Position numbers and translations under genes: made by a program. Positions 40,697 through 54,958 of a stretch of DNA of 64,000 bases are shown piece after piece (the stretch's first letter is position 1; every line of letters starts with the position of its first letter). The stretch is from Megalonaias nervosa (Eukaryota; Mollusca; Bivalvia; Unionida; Unionidae), in assembly GCA_016617855.1 (NCBI GenBank), contig JAECUM010092841.1, positions 62,001-126,000 on the forward strand, read 5' to 3'. The notes below the pieces were generated by a model. The model was not told the DNA's origin and ran no database searches. It worked only from the letters and a program-made list of their open reading frames with translations.

Positions 40697-43600
40697 TGGG
40701 TACTGGTTGATATTTATCTTGCATGCATCAGCTGACATCAAGACTTTATTGTCGCTTTTGATGTCACAATCAGTGTCATAAAGTATTAGGACTTTTCTGA
40801 CCACTGATGGCAAAATCAGTGTCATAAAGTATTAGAACTCTTCTGATCATGATGTCAAAATGAGTGTTATAAAGTACTAGGACTCTTCTGATCATGGTGT
40901 CAAAATGAGTGTCACAAAGTATAAGGACTTTTCTGATCATGATGTCCAAAAGACTGTCAAAAAGTATTAGAACATTTTTGAAGTTAACAATACACACAAT
41001 AACAATATTCACCAGCAAGACATAGTTTTCCATTAATTCTTGTGTTGATTTAGTATTACCTTCATGGAACTATAATAATGTGTATAAACAATCCGTACAT
41101 CAAAGGTTTCCAATAATGTGATTCAATGCACATTCTGTCCTAATATATAGTTGTGTTACACTGATGGCTCTACATAACACTGTTGTTGGGAGCCAGTGTG
41201 AGTTATCTTCTACATTCAAACCATGTTATTTGATAATAAAACTTGTACACACCATATCTTCTACATTCAAACCATGTTATTTGATAATTAAACCTGTAAA
41301 TTCCATATCTGTGTTTTTATTCCCCTTCTGCACCTTACTTAGACATGGTCATAACTGATCAATATACATATAACAGAAACTGATTACAATGATGTGCCGA
41401 TGTTTTGAATATTAATTAAAATGGTTTCATCCATTTTTCATAAATACATAAATCTTAATAAAACCTATGGAAAGCAAATTGTACGTGACACTTTCTTCTG
41501 TATGTAAGCCATACTGATGATGTTCTAAAATGCATCTCAGTGTCTATGGTCCTGATTCTGTTTACTTCACAATAAAATTGTTTCCTTTAATCCTCTATTG
41601 TGTTGTACTGGTTGGGGTAATTATATTGCACTTGTATTTCTAGATGTAACATCAACAAGCATTATGATTTAAACCTAATCCAGGATGAATTTCTGCTGCT
41701 GTATACCTTGTCATGTGACCATACCAGTGTTCAAATGGCAGTCATCCGAAAAGTAGATGTTAATTGTGGATTTGGAGTTGAAATCAATGCTCCTTCCCTA
41801 TACGGTTCTGACCATATATGCTGGTTTTTATTGATGAATATGGGTGTCATGTACTTGATCACAGTTCATTACCATATCATAATGTTTGAAATCATTGAGC
41901 AGATTTGTTAACTGACCAGAAGACAAAATAAGTGAAATCTAACATGCCATGTGTAACCACTTTCACAGACACAGAAGAATTTTTAACTAAAAGGTTTGAA
42001 CAGCTGTTCATATTCAGAAAACAGGCAGTGTTCTAAATATTCAGAGGCTATAAGATCATTAAAAAATCTTTGTTTAATGGAGTACATAACATTTACCTAA
42101 AAAACAATAGCTCCTTTCTATCATGAATTTTCTTCCAAATTAGTGAAGAAAAAATTTGGGTGCCATGTATATAGTGTCAAATTGGACACAGTTTTAGAGA
42201 ACCACTAAATAAAGCATCCTGTCAATGTATGTAAATGTTCTACATGATTTTGCTCCATTTCAAATACATACTTGTTGCTTCAGTTCCAGTATTATGAATA
42301 TTGTGTTTCTTGTATCCGAACACTTCTTCACAAGAAACTATATGATTCACAGTATTTGCACATATAAAAGACCTTAAATCCATTTGCAAGACTACAGAAA
42401 AACCAAAACTGAACTATGCTCAAAATTTCTCTTATTGAGGTTTTGTGCCTTGTTATACATATGCCAAGTTCAAAAATGAAACTCTCTATCTGACTTTATC
42501 TAAAACTGGTAGGCCCTTCTGTCTTGTCCAAATTATTCAAAAGTGACAGCACAGTGGTGGAATGAGTTCTTAGGCATGTTATAACAATTTTATCTTTGAC
42601 CTGAGTCATAAGATGTGAGTGTTTTTCTTTAACTTTTCTATGGTTTCTTTCTTCACAAACAATGTGATTTCTAGTAGATTTAAACTATGTTAATAAAGAT
42701 TGTGAATTAACTGTGGCAGAAGCTGATTTGATGCAATGACCAGATGAGCTATGCAAACATGAGACTGAAAGAGCATGGTAACTTTTGATATGTTAGTTCT
42801 GACATATTTTCTCACCACTAATTAATTTTATTATCAGTCTTTATAACTTAAATTAATTTATAATTTTCAGGATTTGGCCTTTAGCCTATTTCCAGATATT
42901 TTTTGACATAAATATGTGCAACAGTTACTATAGTCTTACTAAATTTGTGTTACATTTCTTCTTTGATCTTGCCCATAAATCATTTTTTTCCTGAATAGTT
43001 GTCTCCAATGCAATATCAACAATTCAAAAGTAATATCTCTTACCCTGACAGGACACCACCTTCCAAATCTGCTGGGTTGTTTGTATCCAACCAGCAGCAT
43101 TTTCATTGCTAGAAGCTCACTGATTGGGTATACTCTTTCAAAGATGCTGTTCCTGTGATCGATGACTGGTTTAAGTTTCTTGCTCAGCATGTACCGAACT
43201 ATGTGTGGCTTCCTTGAACTATCTACATCTAGCTTGGGGATCAGTATTTCCTCCAAGGTGTCCTAGAAAAGCAATGTATTATTTATTCTCTCAAATTGTA
43301 AAATACAACATGGATATTAACTGCTAAAAATTTTGGGGACTAGTGTAGCCTATAATTATAAATATATTCTGGGCATTACATTGAGAAAACCACATGTACG
43401 AATTTCCCCAATTTTACCGCCTTAATTGGTGTCAATGACTAATGACCATGTCATTTGCAAATGCCATATAACATGAAATATAAAAAACTCCATGAAGTTG
43501 TACGTGTTTCTGAGGGTGAGGGTGGGTGTAGGGTGGAGAAATAGAGTCAAAAATCATGCCCAACCAATGTAACTATAAATGCATTTATGTGTAATAAAAC

Positions 43601-44919
43601 ATGTTCATCAGATCATTGGTAATTGTTCACTGCAACTGATTAAATAATTTCACTGCTTCAAAAAAGTCAGATTTACACTGGAAAACACAAGCAACAATAA
43701 CATTTAACATCTCATAAAGTCTCAATCATATAATGGACATTCCCAAAATTACCTGCCTAGAAAATTACATGAATATCAAACTTGTACAACAGTGACACTG
43801 AACTGAGCTGACTCCTGATTCAGTCTTTGTTTTCCTCCTGAGGCAAAAGCAGTATGTTTATTATTAATAGTTTACTGTATACATTTTTTGTCCTGTGTTA
43901 GTCATATTTGCTGGTGGTCTACAAGCACTATAAAAATGCACATATACTATCAATGCATACACTGGATTATGTGGTTCCACAACCAGAACCTTTCAGGCTG
44001 ATGGACTTGACTGGCAACATTTTACAGAGTTATAACCTGAGTTTTACTTAAAACTTTGACCTTTAATTTAGTTTTTGAATTAGTACAAGGATTAAAATCA
44101 AATTCAGTGTACAGCTTCACATAAAAAAGACCTTGAGTTTGATTTTCATTTTTTAATAACATTTTATAGGGTTATATCCTATATTTGAACTTTGCACATC
44201 AATTTCATTTCTGTTTAGTAACTTATTATGAAGTTAATGCATTTAAATCAAATTACATGTCGGACTTTACATACACAAGACCCAGATCAAGTTAGGCTTG
44301 GACTGCACTTTTAGCAAAGTTGTATGAAGTTATGGCCCCTGTTTGCCTTAAATTTCTGCTCAATAAATGTCTAAGCATCACATGGATTAAAACAAAATTT
44401 GGTATGAGATTTTATGTTAACAAACACTGACCAAGTTTGATTTTAATTGTTTTCTGGCAAAAAAAATTACAGAGTTATGGCCCCTATTTGACCAAGTACT
44501 TTGCTCTTTAAATACATCATACTGGTATGGGCATCCAAGGTGTATAAACACATTTCTTGTGTTTGCTGGTAATCCTGAAATAAAATGCATACTAAGGGTC
44601 TTACCATAAAGTATGCAAATCAAGTAAAATCTTTCTGAATCTAATAATTTATACATTTAGTAACTGAAACAATGTTTTCCAAAATGTTTAAACTGCCATA
44701 ATTTAATATTAATGGCACTGGTTTATGAAACATCAAATGAAATGCTCGGAGAAGGAAAAGTTCTATAAAGAGATTCCATTAAAAGCCTTTTTTAACCTCT
44801 CAGCATAGCAATATACATGTACAAGTCTGACTACTGTACCTAAATCTCAGTAATTAAACAATTCCAATCTAAACTTTCAGGAATATGTAAATTTACATTG
44901 CTTCTGAAACAAGAATTGC

Positions 44920-44961
<42 letters not shown>

Positions 44962-46468
44962 TATAATTATAATAATTATTATTATTATTATATGGCATGG
45001 ATTTCCTTTTGTCATCAAGTAGCATTTAATTATAACCTAATTCAATGGATGAAAAGTGGAACCTGTTGGATTTCACAAATACAACTTAAAGTACTAATTC
45101 TCAGACTTTCCATTCTCTGTCTGATGTCTCACTAGTTTTGAACTTTATATACACAAAATACCTTGTTGAAGCATGTTCTTACAAAATTGTTTTGTTTTAT
45201 CCATGTAGCTTACTATTATTTATATTTAATTGTGCGTGCAACTATGTCCTCTATGTGTAAATACGGACGTAACTGAGAGCCACAAGAAGGATTAGTTCCA
45301 TGCAACTATTTGTGTCAACCTCTTTAAATAAAGTCGTTATTATCATTTTTGTTATGTAACAAGCCGAGATAAGATGAGAAACCTCGCTCAATGTACTAGG
45401 AAAAAAGTCAGATGGCTCTGACTATGGCCTGCTGGTTATGAGTTGGATGCTCTATCGACTAAACAATCCTTTTCCAATCAGGGAACACAAAAGAACAACC
45501 ATAGTGTCTGAAAACTGATTAAAATGCCAGACATAGAGACAGACGTAATATTATATGGCCCTGCCACTCGTGTGACAGGTCATATCATTCACTAAAACAT
45601 GGCAATAAATGAAAGCCAGCCCAATACCTGAACTGCTGCCAGCTTGTTCATATCATTATCAAAGAATTCATTGAGCTCATTTCTTATTCTGTCTGTAGCA
45701 TCTTCCTCCATTTCTTCCTCCTCCTCTTCCTCTTCCTCCTCTTCCTGTATGTGAACAAAAAAATATACGTAAGTGAAATAGACTATTTTACATTATTAAC
45801 TAATATGTCTAATACCCTTTAATGTTTCTCACACTGTGTTATGGTAATAAAATTCAAAGTACTTTTACAGTACTGACATTTTTTAACAAGTCTGTTCTTA
45901 AAATCTGGTAAGTAAAATTCAACAGATTTTTCTACAGATACACAAAAATTAAAAATAAAGCATTTTAACTAGTCACTTCAGTGTTTCCTGAGTGCATTAC
46001 ATATTGAAGAGAATGCAACTAAAAAAGATCATAGAACCAGGATGGATTTAATAAACTAGCATTCATTACTATTGAACAAAGAACTCTGACAGAAGCACTC
46101 TACTAAATAGATTCTTCATACATTTTGTTGTTTTTGTCCACAGGTAGGTATACTTTAGTCAGTATTCACTCAAGAGAAATGAGAGGGGGACAAATGGCTG
46201 ACAGTATATATTTTTAGGGTCATTTGCATAATGGTATAATGGTAAATTTGACCTCCAAAATGGCTTTTTACTATCATGTTGAGTATACTATTAAAACGAT
46301 CATTTTGCAGACTTGTAGGAACAATGGGATTAAATCTGATTGAGACTGCAGGATATATGAGTGGAATGATTTAAATTTTAAGGGTCACTTGTCTTTAATG
46401 AACTCTGCTTTACATGAATGTGTATTTAATGCATTACCTCAAACTCCTCTGCAAGCATAGCTTCAATA

Positions 46469-46501
<33 letters not shown>

Positions 46502-49500
46502 ACTGCTTCTTCCTCATCTTCCTCAGCCTCAGCTTTCTCAGCAGCTCGCTCTTCTGCACGCTGCTGCTTCTTCTCTTCCATTTCCTTTGTCAATTCCTCA
46601 CGACGTTTTTGGATTGTAGCTTCCTATAAAAAAATTGCAAACGAAATAAGCCAAGGCTAACTCTTCAAAATCCACAGACATTTGAATTTGAATAGTGTTA
46701 GAAAACTCTAAAGCCTAGCAGCTCATTGTATCCAAATTTATCCAAGATTGCCTTGGCATGCACCAACTAAGAGTACATTGCACACCAAGTGGACAGGCAA
46801 ATCTACACTTCTGCATGTGTGGGTGCTAATGTATGTCATTCATTGATATGAAACTGTTTAATTCTGGCAGCAGCTGTACTACACTCACTGGGTGCAAATT
46901 ATGCTCAAATAGCAGATAGATACCCCATCAGGATAATTTTTAAGACATGCAGCAGGTGGTAACTCCATTGGTTGTAAATCAATCAAAGTTTAACATCTCA
47001 TAGCAAAGTTTAATTTGGGCCTGATCCCATCTGTAATACCTGGATAGTACCCAGAGCAATGGGATGAAACTCACTGGCAGTTACACAGACATGAGTGGAC
47101 AATGGTCAAAGAATTTTTATATCAAAACTTCCGGCTTACACCCAATGATGTCATGTAATATTTGTGCACAGCTTAACATAAAAGGTTAGTGGAGTCATCA
47201 CTCAAATATTTGACAGCTCTTATACCTGCTAAAATGCATTCTCTGGCTTGCAACCATGAAAAACCAGCAGTGATTGAAAACTTGAATCAAGAAATTTAGG
47301 CCCTCAGGCTTGGAGGTTTTGATTTTCTACTGTGTATTCTTGTCAAGATTATTAAGAGGTCTTACCTAAAGGAAGAACTATTCTCATAAATTAATGAGAA
47401 ATTTACTATAAGCTGGTGAAGAATCCAGTGGCCTAAGTGGTTAGAGCATCTGCCTTGGATGTGGGAGGTTGCAAGTTTGAATGCCAGCTGAGCCACACCA
47501 AAGACTTATAAAAATGGTACTAGCAACTGCCTTGATTGGCATTCGGCATTTAGACATAGTGTTAGGGCTGGTCAACCTGATGTCAGGATCATGTGACTGG
47601 GTGGGACATGATGCTACATGTCTGTGGCATGATGCCCCAGTGCTAGACATCAATATAAACTGGTTCACTGCAGACATTGTAGCAATATGACTGAAAAATT
47701 GTTAAAACTACATTAAAAAATCCCCGTCACACACACACACTTCAGGTTGTACAATGGTAAAATTGAAAAAAATACTGTTAAACCCACTGACAGAAAATCA
47801 TTACATACAAAATTAAATGAATAAATTGAATATCAAGTAATCATTAGTTAAGCAAGTCACTGTCATACAGCAAGTCATTGTCATACCATAGAACAGCCTA
47901 ATGTGATTGTGTTTTTAAAACTAAAATGTTGGTTAGAGACACAAACTGACTATGCATAATCAAATTCTGAAAATTTATTTGCAGAACTGATTGATTTTCA
48001 AAGTAAATGACTCATTCGGTCACAGGCTTCTAACAAAATTATTCCATCCTATATCTGTTAGCTCCATTAGTTTCATTATATTTCTGTGTACATTCTGCTG
48101 ATCAAAGTTTTTCGACAGATTTATTTCAAGTAAGTAAACAATGAACTTTCAGTGAGAAAACTAGTCTGGTGGATCCCTCACCCTTTTTCTTTCTTTTTAA
48201 AAATTTACTTTGGAGCGTTCTTTGGTTTATTTCAATAATAGCTATCTGAAATGGGTGCATCACAAAGGTGGGCTTGCTACAGTTTGATAACAGTCTTAAA
48301 AAGAGGAAACAGAGTGGGGACCAAAGTTAGGAAGATGGATGTTAAGTGGACATAATTCCTCTAAATGATAATAAGGAATGCTGAAAATCCAATCCATTAA
48401 TGGTCTGATCAATCTAAAGGTGCATGATTAAATGTCTGGTTGAAATCCAACATTCCTTAGTAAATATATAGTATAGAAACTGAAGTTATGAGGAAGGAAA
48501 ACCAGAAGCCATAATGTAGAATGATCGAAATGAAAGTCATTCAAAATCTCATTAATATGAATCTGCATGTGAGATTTAGTTTAAACCCAACAATTCTTAG
48601 TAAAGTACTGATGCAGAACCAAAGTAAGAAGAACAGCTAATCTAGTGGCCATAACTCCTGTAAATTATGTCATGGAATGCTAGAAATCAAACTAATTCAA
48701 AGTCTTATTAATATTATGGTGCATGCTAAATTTGCTTGAAATCCATCAATCCCTGGTAAAATAATGATGCAGAAACTGAAGTCAGAAGGGTGAACAATTA
48801 GGGGGCATAACTCCTGTAATAAAGTGGTGGAATGCTGAAAATTATACTATTCAGGGCCTTATCGATATACGCCTGAATGCCAAATTCTGGATAAAATCCA
48901 ACAAACCTTGGTAAAGTTATGAAGCTGAAACCAAAGTCACTGAAGGTTCTATCTGGAGGCAAAATGTCAGTTAATGATATTGCGGTATTTTAGGAAATCA
49001 AACTCATTCAAGGCATCATCAGTATAGAACTGGATTCAAACTTGGTTGAAATCCAGCAATCTTAGGTAAAGGTTTGGAAACAAAACTTAAGAGGATAGGC
49101 AATCAGGTGTTATCCAGAAAGCTTCTAAATAATGATAGAGAAGATGGAAATCAAACTCTTTCAGAATTTCATTAATATAAAGCTGCATACTAAATTTAAC
49201 CAAGATCCAGCAATTCCCAGAAAAGTGATCTTGCAGAATCAAATCATTGATGGACAGACAGGTAATGTCATTGAAATAGGGGCTCCACCAATTTCATTGA
49301 ATGTAAATAATCTGTCAGTAAATAATCTGTCAGTGAATAGTCTTCTCCCTTAAAAATGTGATTGTTAAAAATGATAATTCGACTGACCCAAAGATAACAA
49401 AAATTCTCACAAACAAATTCAGACTGAAATAAATTTTTCTAACATGTCACTGGCTACTGCTAAATAACTGAACAATAAGTTGTCAGAATATTTTAATGGG

Positions 49501-52500
49501 TCTGATTGGCTATTGCAAAATAACTGACTTATAAGGTGTCAGAATTATTGGAATGGTATGAGTTTGCATGCAAAGAATGTATTTAAATCCAAGGAACAAC
49601 AAAACTAAAGCTTGTTGACCAATATGAATAAGAAGAAATTTAATTCGAATACACTCACCCTCTTTAACCTAGCCTTTTCCTTTTTCTGTAACTTCTTTGC
49701 AATCCTTTTGTCTCTTTTAATGCGCCATTTTTCTAGCTTTGCTGGCAGAAGACGTGAGATGACATCAGAGTCTGTCACTGTCAAAATCACAGCAGAATCA
49801 GGGAAGAAACCATTTTCAGCCAAGTATCGGACCTCATCAGGAGTGCGAGGAAATCCCTCCAAGATGAAACCTGTTGATCTAGAAATATTATGGAAAAGTA
49901 ATGCACAACAGATAAATCTGTCTGACTTTTTAAAAAATGATAATTCTCAAAATTTACAGCACTTCAATAATAGTGCTTTATTATTGTTTGCAATATACTG
50001 GTAGAATTTAATGACTATTTACAGCAGCAAAGGGTCAGCTTTTACAAAGTACTTGATATATTCCAAAAGATGTATTTAAATTTTCAATTCAACATTTGTA
50101 AAGCATGCTAACAAAAAGCCACACTGGCTCCAAGTTAGTAATGATATAGGATGAGACGTATTTACTGACTGCATGGACCACTATATGGCTAGAATATTTT
50201 CCTGCATTTCATTCCCAGAGAGGCTTATTAAATATGGCTGTGGATACAGAAACAAATTAATGTAATGTTATGAAGCCATTCACTCTTTCATATGCCCATC
50301 TGAAAAAGAGTGACTGAATCAAAGTGGGGTCAAGTCTTACTTGAAGGACTCCTTTGTGAACCAGGCTGGCACAATTTTATCTAGGATCTCCGTGGAGAGA
50401 GGTTCATCTGACTCCAGGTTGGCCTTGATTGCTTCCTCCTCTTCAGTGTACTCAACCTCCTCCTCCTCCTAATAGATCAAAAATTCTCTGAGGTTTGTCT
50501 AACAATTTTATTTAGGCAAACCTCAAGAATTCAAATTTTGTCTTGCATACTCAGACAAATCTTGGAACTAACAAACCATAAAGGATCAAGATTTCATGAT
50601 AAATGAAAAACTGCCAAATCTATCTAGAGACCCATCTACAAACAGCACAAATACTCACCTACCATCAAATAATGGGCTGCTTCAGACAGTCTATTCTGCT
50701 TGTTTCCAGAAAAACTGAACAAATTCAGATTTAACAGAGCTATAGTTGTGCTGTTAACAACTAATGGAAAGATATAATAAGTAAATAATTCACAACTTAG
50801 CTAAATAGAAATTTGTTTTATTAAAAACCCAAACTCATTATAATCAACTTATATAATCATGTATAATTTTTGAAAATAGCTCATCACAAAATCAGCATGT
50901 TTAAATTAACTGGAACTGGCCTGATTATAAAAGAACTGTGATAACAGTCACTATTTTCTTTCATGTAAAACATTTTTTACACACTTTCCATATCATAGTG
51001 GTCATCTGTTTTATCATTTCTTCACTACTTAAAGTAAGAAACATGATTTTTTTTTACTCTCAAACACCGTGACACAGTAGAGTTTTGAAAGAAATGATTT
51101 TCAATAAAAATAGTTAAAAAAGACAAAGAAAGAGAAATTTCTTGATGCCATGATTAAACTGTTTAATGCACATGGAAAACCACACCTCAAAACAGACACA
51201 GTTGATTGTCATAGAGCTGGTTGAAAGGTAAGTCAGTCAGCAAAAAACAACCACACTTCCAATAACAACTTCACTGATTGACAATAGCTAGAGTGATCAT
51301 GTGTTAAGAATCCATTGTTTGAAAACTTATCAGGCTCACATGCATGATACACACATAGTGGAACAACCCAATAAAATTAACTATCATTCTAACTATTGTG
51401 ACCATTGCATGTCTGACAGCCCCTCATGGCAATACAGGTGCTGAAAGATAATTTTCTATGCTAAGACATATTCAACATGATCCTCTGGCAAGTTTGAACA
51501 AGATAACTATCAAGTCTCTGAGGGCTGCAAAGATGAACTTAAATGACACTTGCATTACCATCATACCCTGCTCCTCCACCTGAACTATTATTGACAGCAG
51601 CGAAAGACTGTATCTAATTAAGACTGTATTTCAGTGTCAAATGGATTTAAAGACACAAACTTGGTGTGTTCTGTTTTCAAATGTTTGTGATTGTGATTAT
51701 ATGGGTATGTGCATGTATATGTATGAGCTGATGAATTGAAAATACTAAGTCAACAAACTATTTTCTTTTTGAAAGCATATTATATCCTTCAAACGAAACA
51801 GATAAAAAAAAATATCATCATTAAATATACAACCCATATTTCCAAGAATTCTTTTGCAAGTGATGCTATATAATCGTACACCATAAAGCTATATCCCATT
51901 GGTTGAAAGAGTCATGTGACCCAATTCCAGGGTCTGGTTGGCACCAGAGGAAGGTCTTTACTATTCTGTTTATTGCACCAAACGAGACCTTTTCACACCT
52001 CATCATAAATATCCTAGCACTAAAGCAAATAGTTCTCTGATGAAGTGTGTATGGGAGGATATCAAGAAATCTAGGTACAATGTACATGAGTAAAAAGATT
52101 ATTAAAAATCCATATTTTACAAAATTTAGGTATTTTCTTTTGTTCAAATTTGAATTTCCAACTATTCTCTACAGGCTACGGACCTAACTTAAAAAGCAAA
52201 TAATGATCTTTTGTACATCAGAATACTCTTCAGTCTATCTAAACTGTCACCTGGTCTCAATGGCTATTCTAATTCCCAACCCCTGAAAATTTCCTATGTG
52301 TGTAAGAAAATCCCAGGCCCTCCCACCAATATAAATAAAATGGTCAGTTTCTTATCATTATGGAAAAGGGTTGAAATTATTTATTTGACAAAATATTAGG
52401 AAAACCTGTTGTGTTTTTGCAGCAGAAATGAAAGTCACCTTTTGTGCAAGTGTGACAGGTATAGTTTGATATCTTCATCTAATTCCCAGTGAATTAAAGA

Positions 52501-54332
52501 TATTGCTGATGGAAAAATAATCTTTGAAAGAGAGATATAAGTTATGTTCCTTTTCATTAGTAGTGAAATGAGTGTTTTGTTATAGTGCAGGAAACAAAGA
52601 AAGATCAGTGATTCTTTGAAAGAGTCATTTGTGATTTAATTTAATGGAAGGATTAAAATTAACATGATACAGTAACCTTGTGTGGAACATGTTTTTTAGA
52701 GAACAACAAATGTATGTATTTTATGATTCTGATGAATAGTGCTGTCACGGAATTGTATAAATCTCTCTATTTATTTAATACATGTACTCGGGTTTTGTTT
52801 TTTTTGTGTACAACGATCCCCGAGGGTGATTTATGTATCATGTACATTATTTTGAAATGGTGAGTTTGGTTCATCCCTGCCACACGTGCGAAGTGCTCTT
52901 GATGGGAAAAAAACTGATTTACATCTAGCAGACTACATCCCATGTGTATAAATGCCTCACCCTAATGTGATATCTTCACATTACGGAAAGTCTTGTCAGT
53001 AAGCAGTCTACTTAGGGACTTGCACATCTTCAGCTGTAGAGGTATGTAATTTATACATTCCTTATGTATATTATTTCTTTTGTATATTGTAAGTTATAGC
53101 TATTTTTGGTATTACCACGTTCATTTTTGTATGTTTTCAATGTAGCTTTGGCTTGCGTAGTATAACGCAAATATTTTTCTATTCTTGTTTGTGACTTAGC
53201 AAGAGAACTTATATTAGCAATATAAAGTTGTATTTTATTAAGAAACGTTTAGTACCATGGGAATCTCGTCGGACACAGGTTCACTTTTGAACCTGTTTAT
53301 TGTTCTGTAATATTGTTTCGATAATGTAATTTACATAACTTACCGTATATAACGTCATTACGTTTTATCTTATATGCCTGTGTCATGAGTAGTACACGGT
53401 ATTAGTTGTACTTTCAGCTGACCAGGGTGACCAGGGTGACTAGAGTGAACATAGCAGCTGTAGAGCTGACTAAAGTGACTAGAGTGACCAGGGTGTAGAG
53501 CTGACCAGACTGATCAGTGATCAGAGGGATCGTGGTTGACGTGGTACCAGCTACAGAGCTAACCACAGAAGGAACTGAATGGTGGTTGGTGACTACATGT
53601 CATGATACTTACTTGATTGACCAGTGTGACTGGTAGCCAAGTGTAATTTTGACGGAGTGTTTTTGTGTTACTCCATGTATGTAATCTTTTAGCAGTGGGC
53701 GAATTTTTGGAGTTTTGTTATACCCATTGTTTTGGGAGTGTATAAGATATTTTTGTACAATATCTCTCCAATCAATTTACCACATTTTACTATTTGAGTA
53801 AAACAGTCTCATTTTTCACTAGTTGAGTGAATCCATCATTTTTTACTATTGAGTAAAACAACCATTATTTTCATGTGTGGAATCGCTGTGATTTGTTCAC
53901 CTTGTCCTTGTGCTATGTAAAGTCATTCATTTGTATTTATATTTGTTGCATTTATAGGTTTTGTGCATATTATGTTAATTTGTCCAATATTTGGACCCAG
54001 ACAAGCACGTATCAATCATATTTATTTTCTTATTTAAATCATACATCAATAAATTTGTGTATTCTTATCACCATCAACAGTGTTCTGTTTTAAGTCCGAA
54101 ATCCCAACTCGGTTATCTTGTTACAAGTGCAATAAACTAAATCTGTTTATGATAATAATAATAATAATATTAATAATAACAATAATAATAACATGCTAAT
54201 AATAAGATATTTGGTTAATGGTGTTTGTTCAAAACCTTATTTGAAAGGTTTACCTCTGTATACAGAGGTAAAGTTTGGCCAATTCCCATGGGTGACTGCT
54301 ATTGCTTCAGTCTGCCTTAAGTTTATAAAAAG

Positions 54333-54381
<49 letters not shown>

Positions 54382-54909
54382 TGAAGCAAATAAAAAAGTG
54401 ATGTGTAGAACTTAACACATAAAATTTTATAGTTAAACCTGAAAATAACAAGCCTCAGTTTTGGACAATAGTTTCACAAACAATCCCAACTGGCCAGCTT
54501 TTTCAATAAACCTAAAATAGAGTAATTATTTGGGATCAAGCAAACTGTACAAGCCAGAGCCATGTTTTCACAAAAAGTTCTATTGTACATAGTACAATGT
54601 TCCCTCACTATAAATTACTTCATTATATTGCTGCACCTCTTATAATGCTTATATGGTCAAGGGTTCCATTACATTTGAGAAATTTTGTTTCATCATTGAT
54701 ACTTTAAATTGTTCAAAAAATGCTTGTTTTTGGTTAACAAGAGGAAATTATTTGATTTGAAATAATGAAATTGTACCCAATTTTTGGGGGATTTTTATGC
54801 ACAATTATGTCACTGACTTACTGGAACATCCCTCAGAATAAGATGTCCCCGCTTATGATGTGAGTGACTTTCATGACTGTCATAAACAGCATTATAATAA
54901 GGGAATACT

Positions 54910-54958
<49 letters not shown>

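Noticed and set aside
40577..40825. Frame with a His-Thr run
   Set aside because: Produced by the (GT)n microsatellite.
40776..41033. Minus-strand frame of repeated 15-residue units
   Set aside because: 45-bp tandem repeat kept in frame only because 45 divides by three; no neighbouring splice or gene support.
45400..45469. Possible working tRNA-Met gene
   Set aside because: Anticodon region fits, but acceptor and T stems do not pair and no terminator follows.
24221..54125. Solo LTR at 52743 as a relative of the LTRs at 24221 and 30662
   Set aside because: Only the TGTCAC start is shared; interior sequences do not match by eye.
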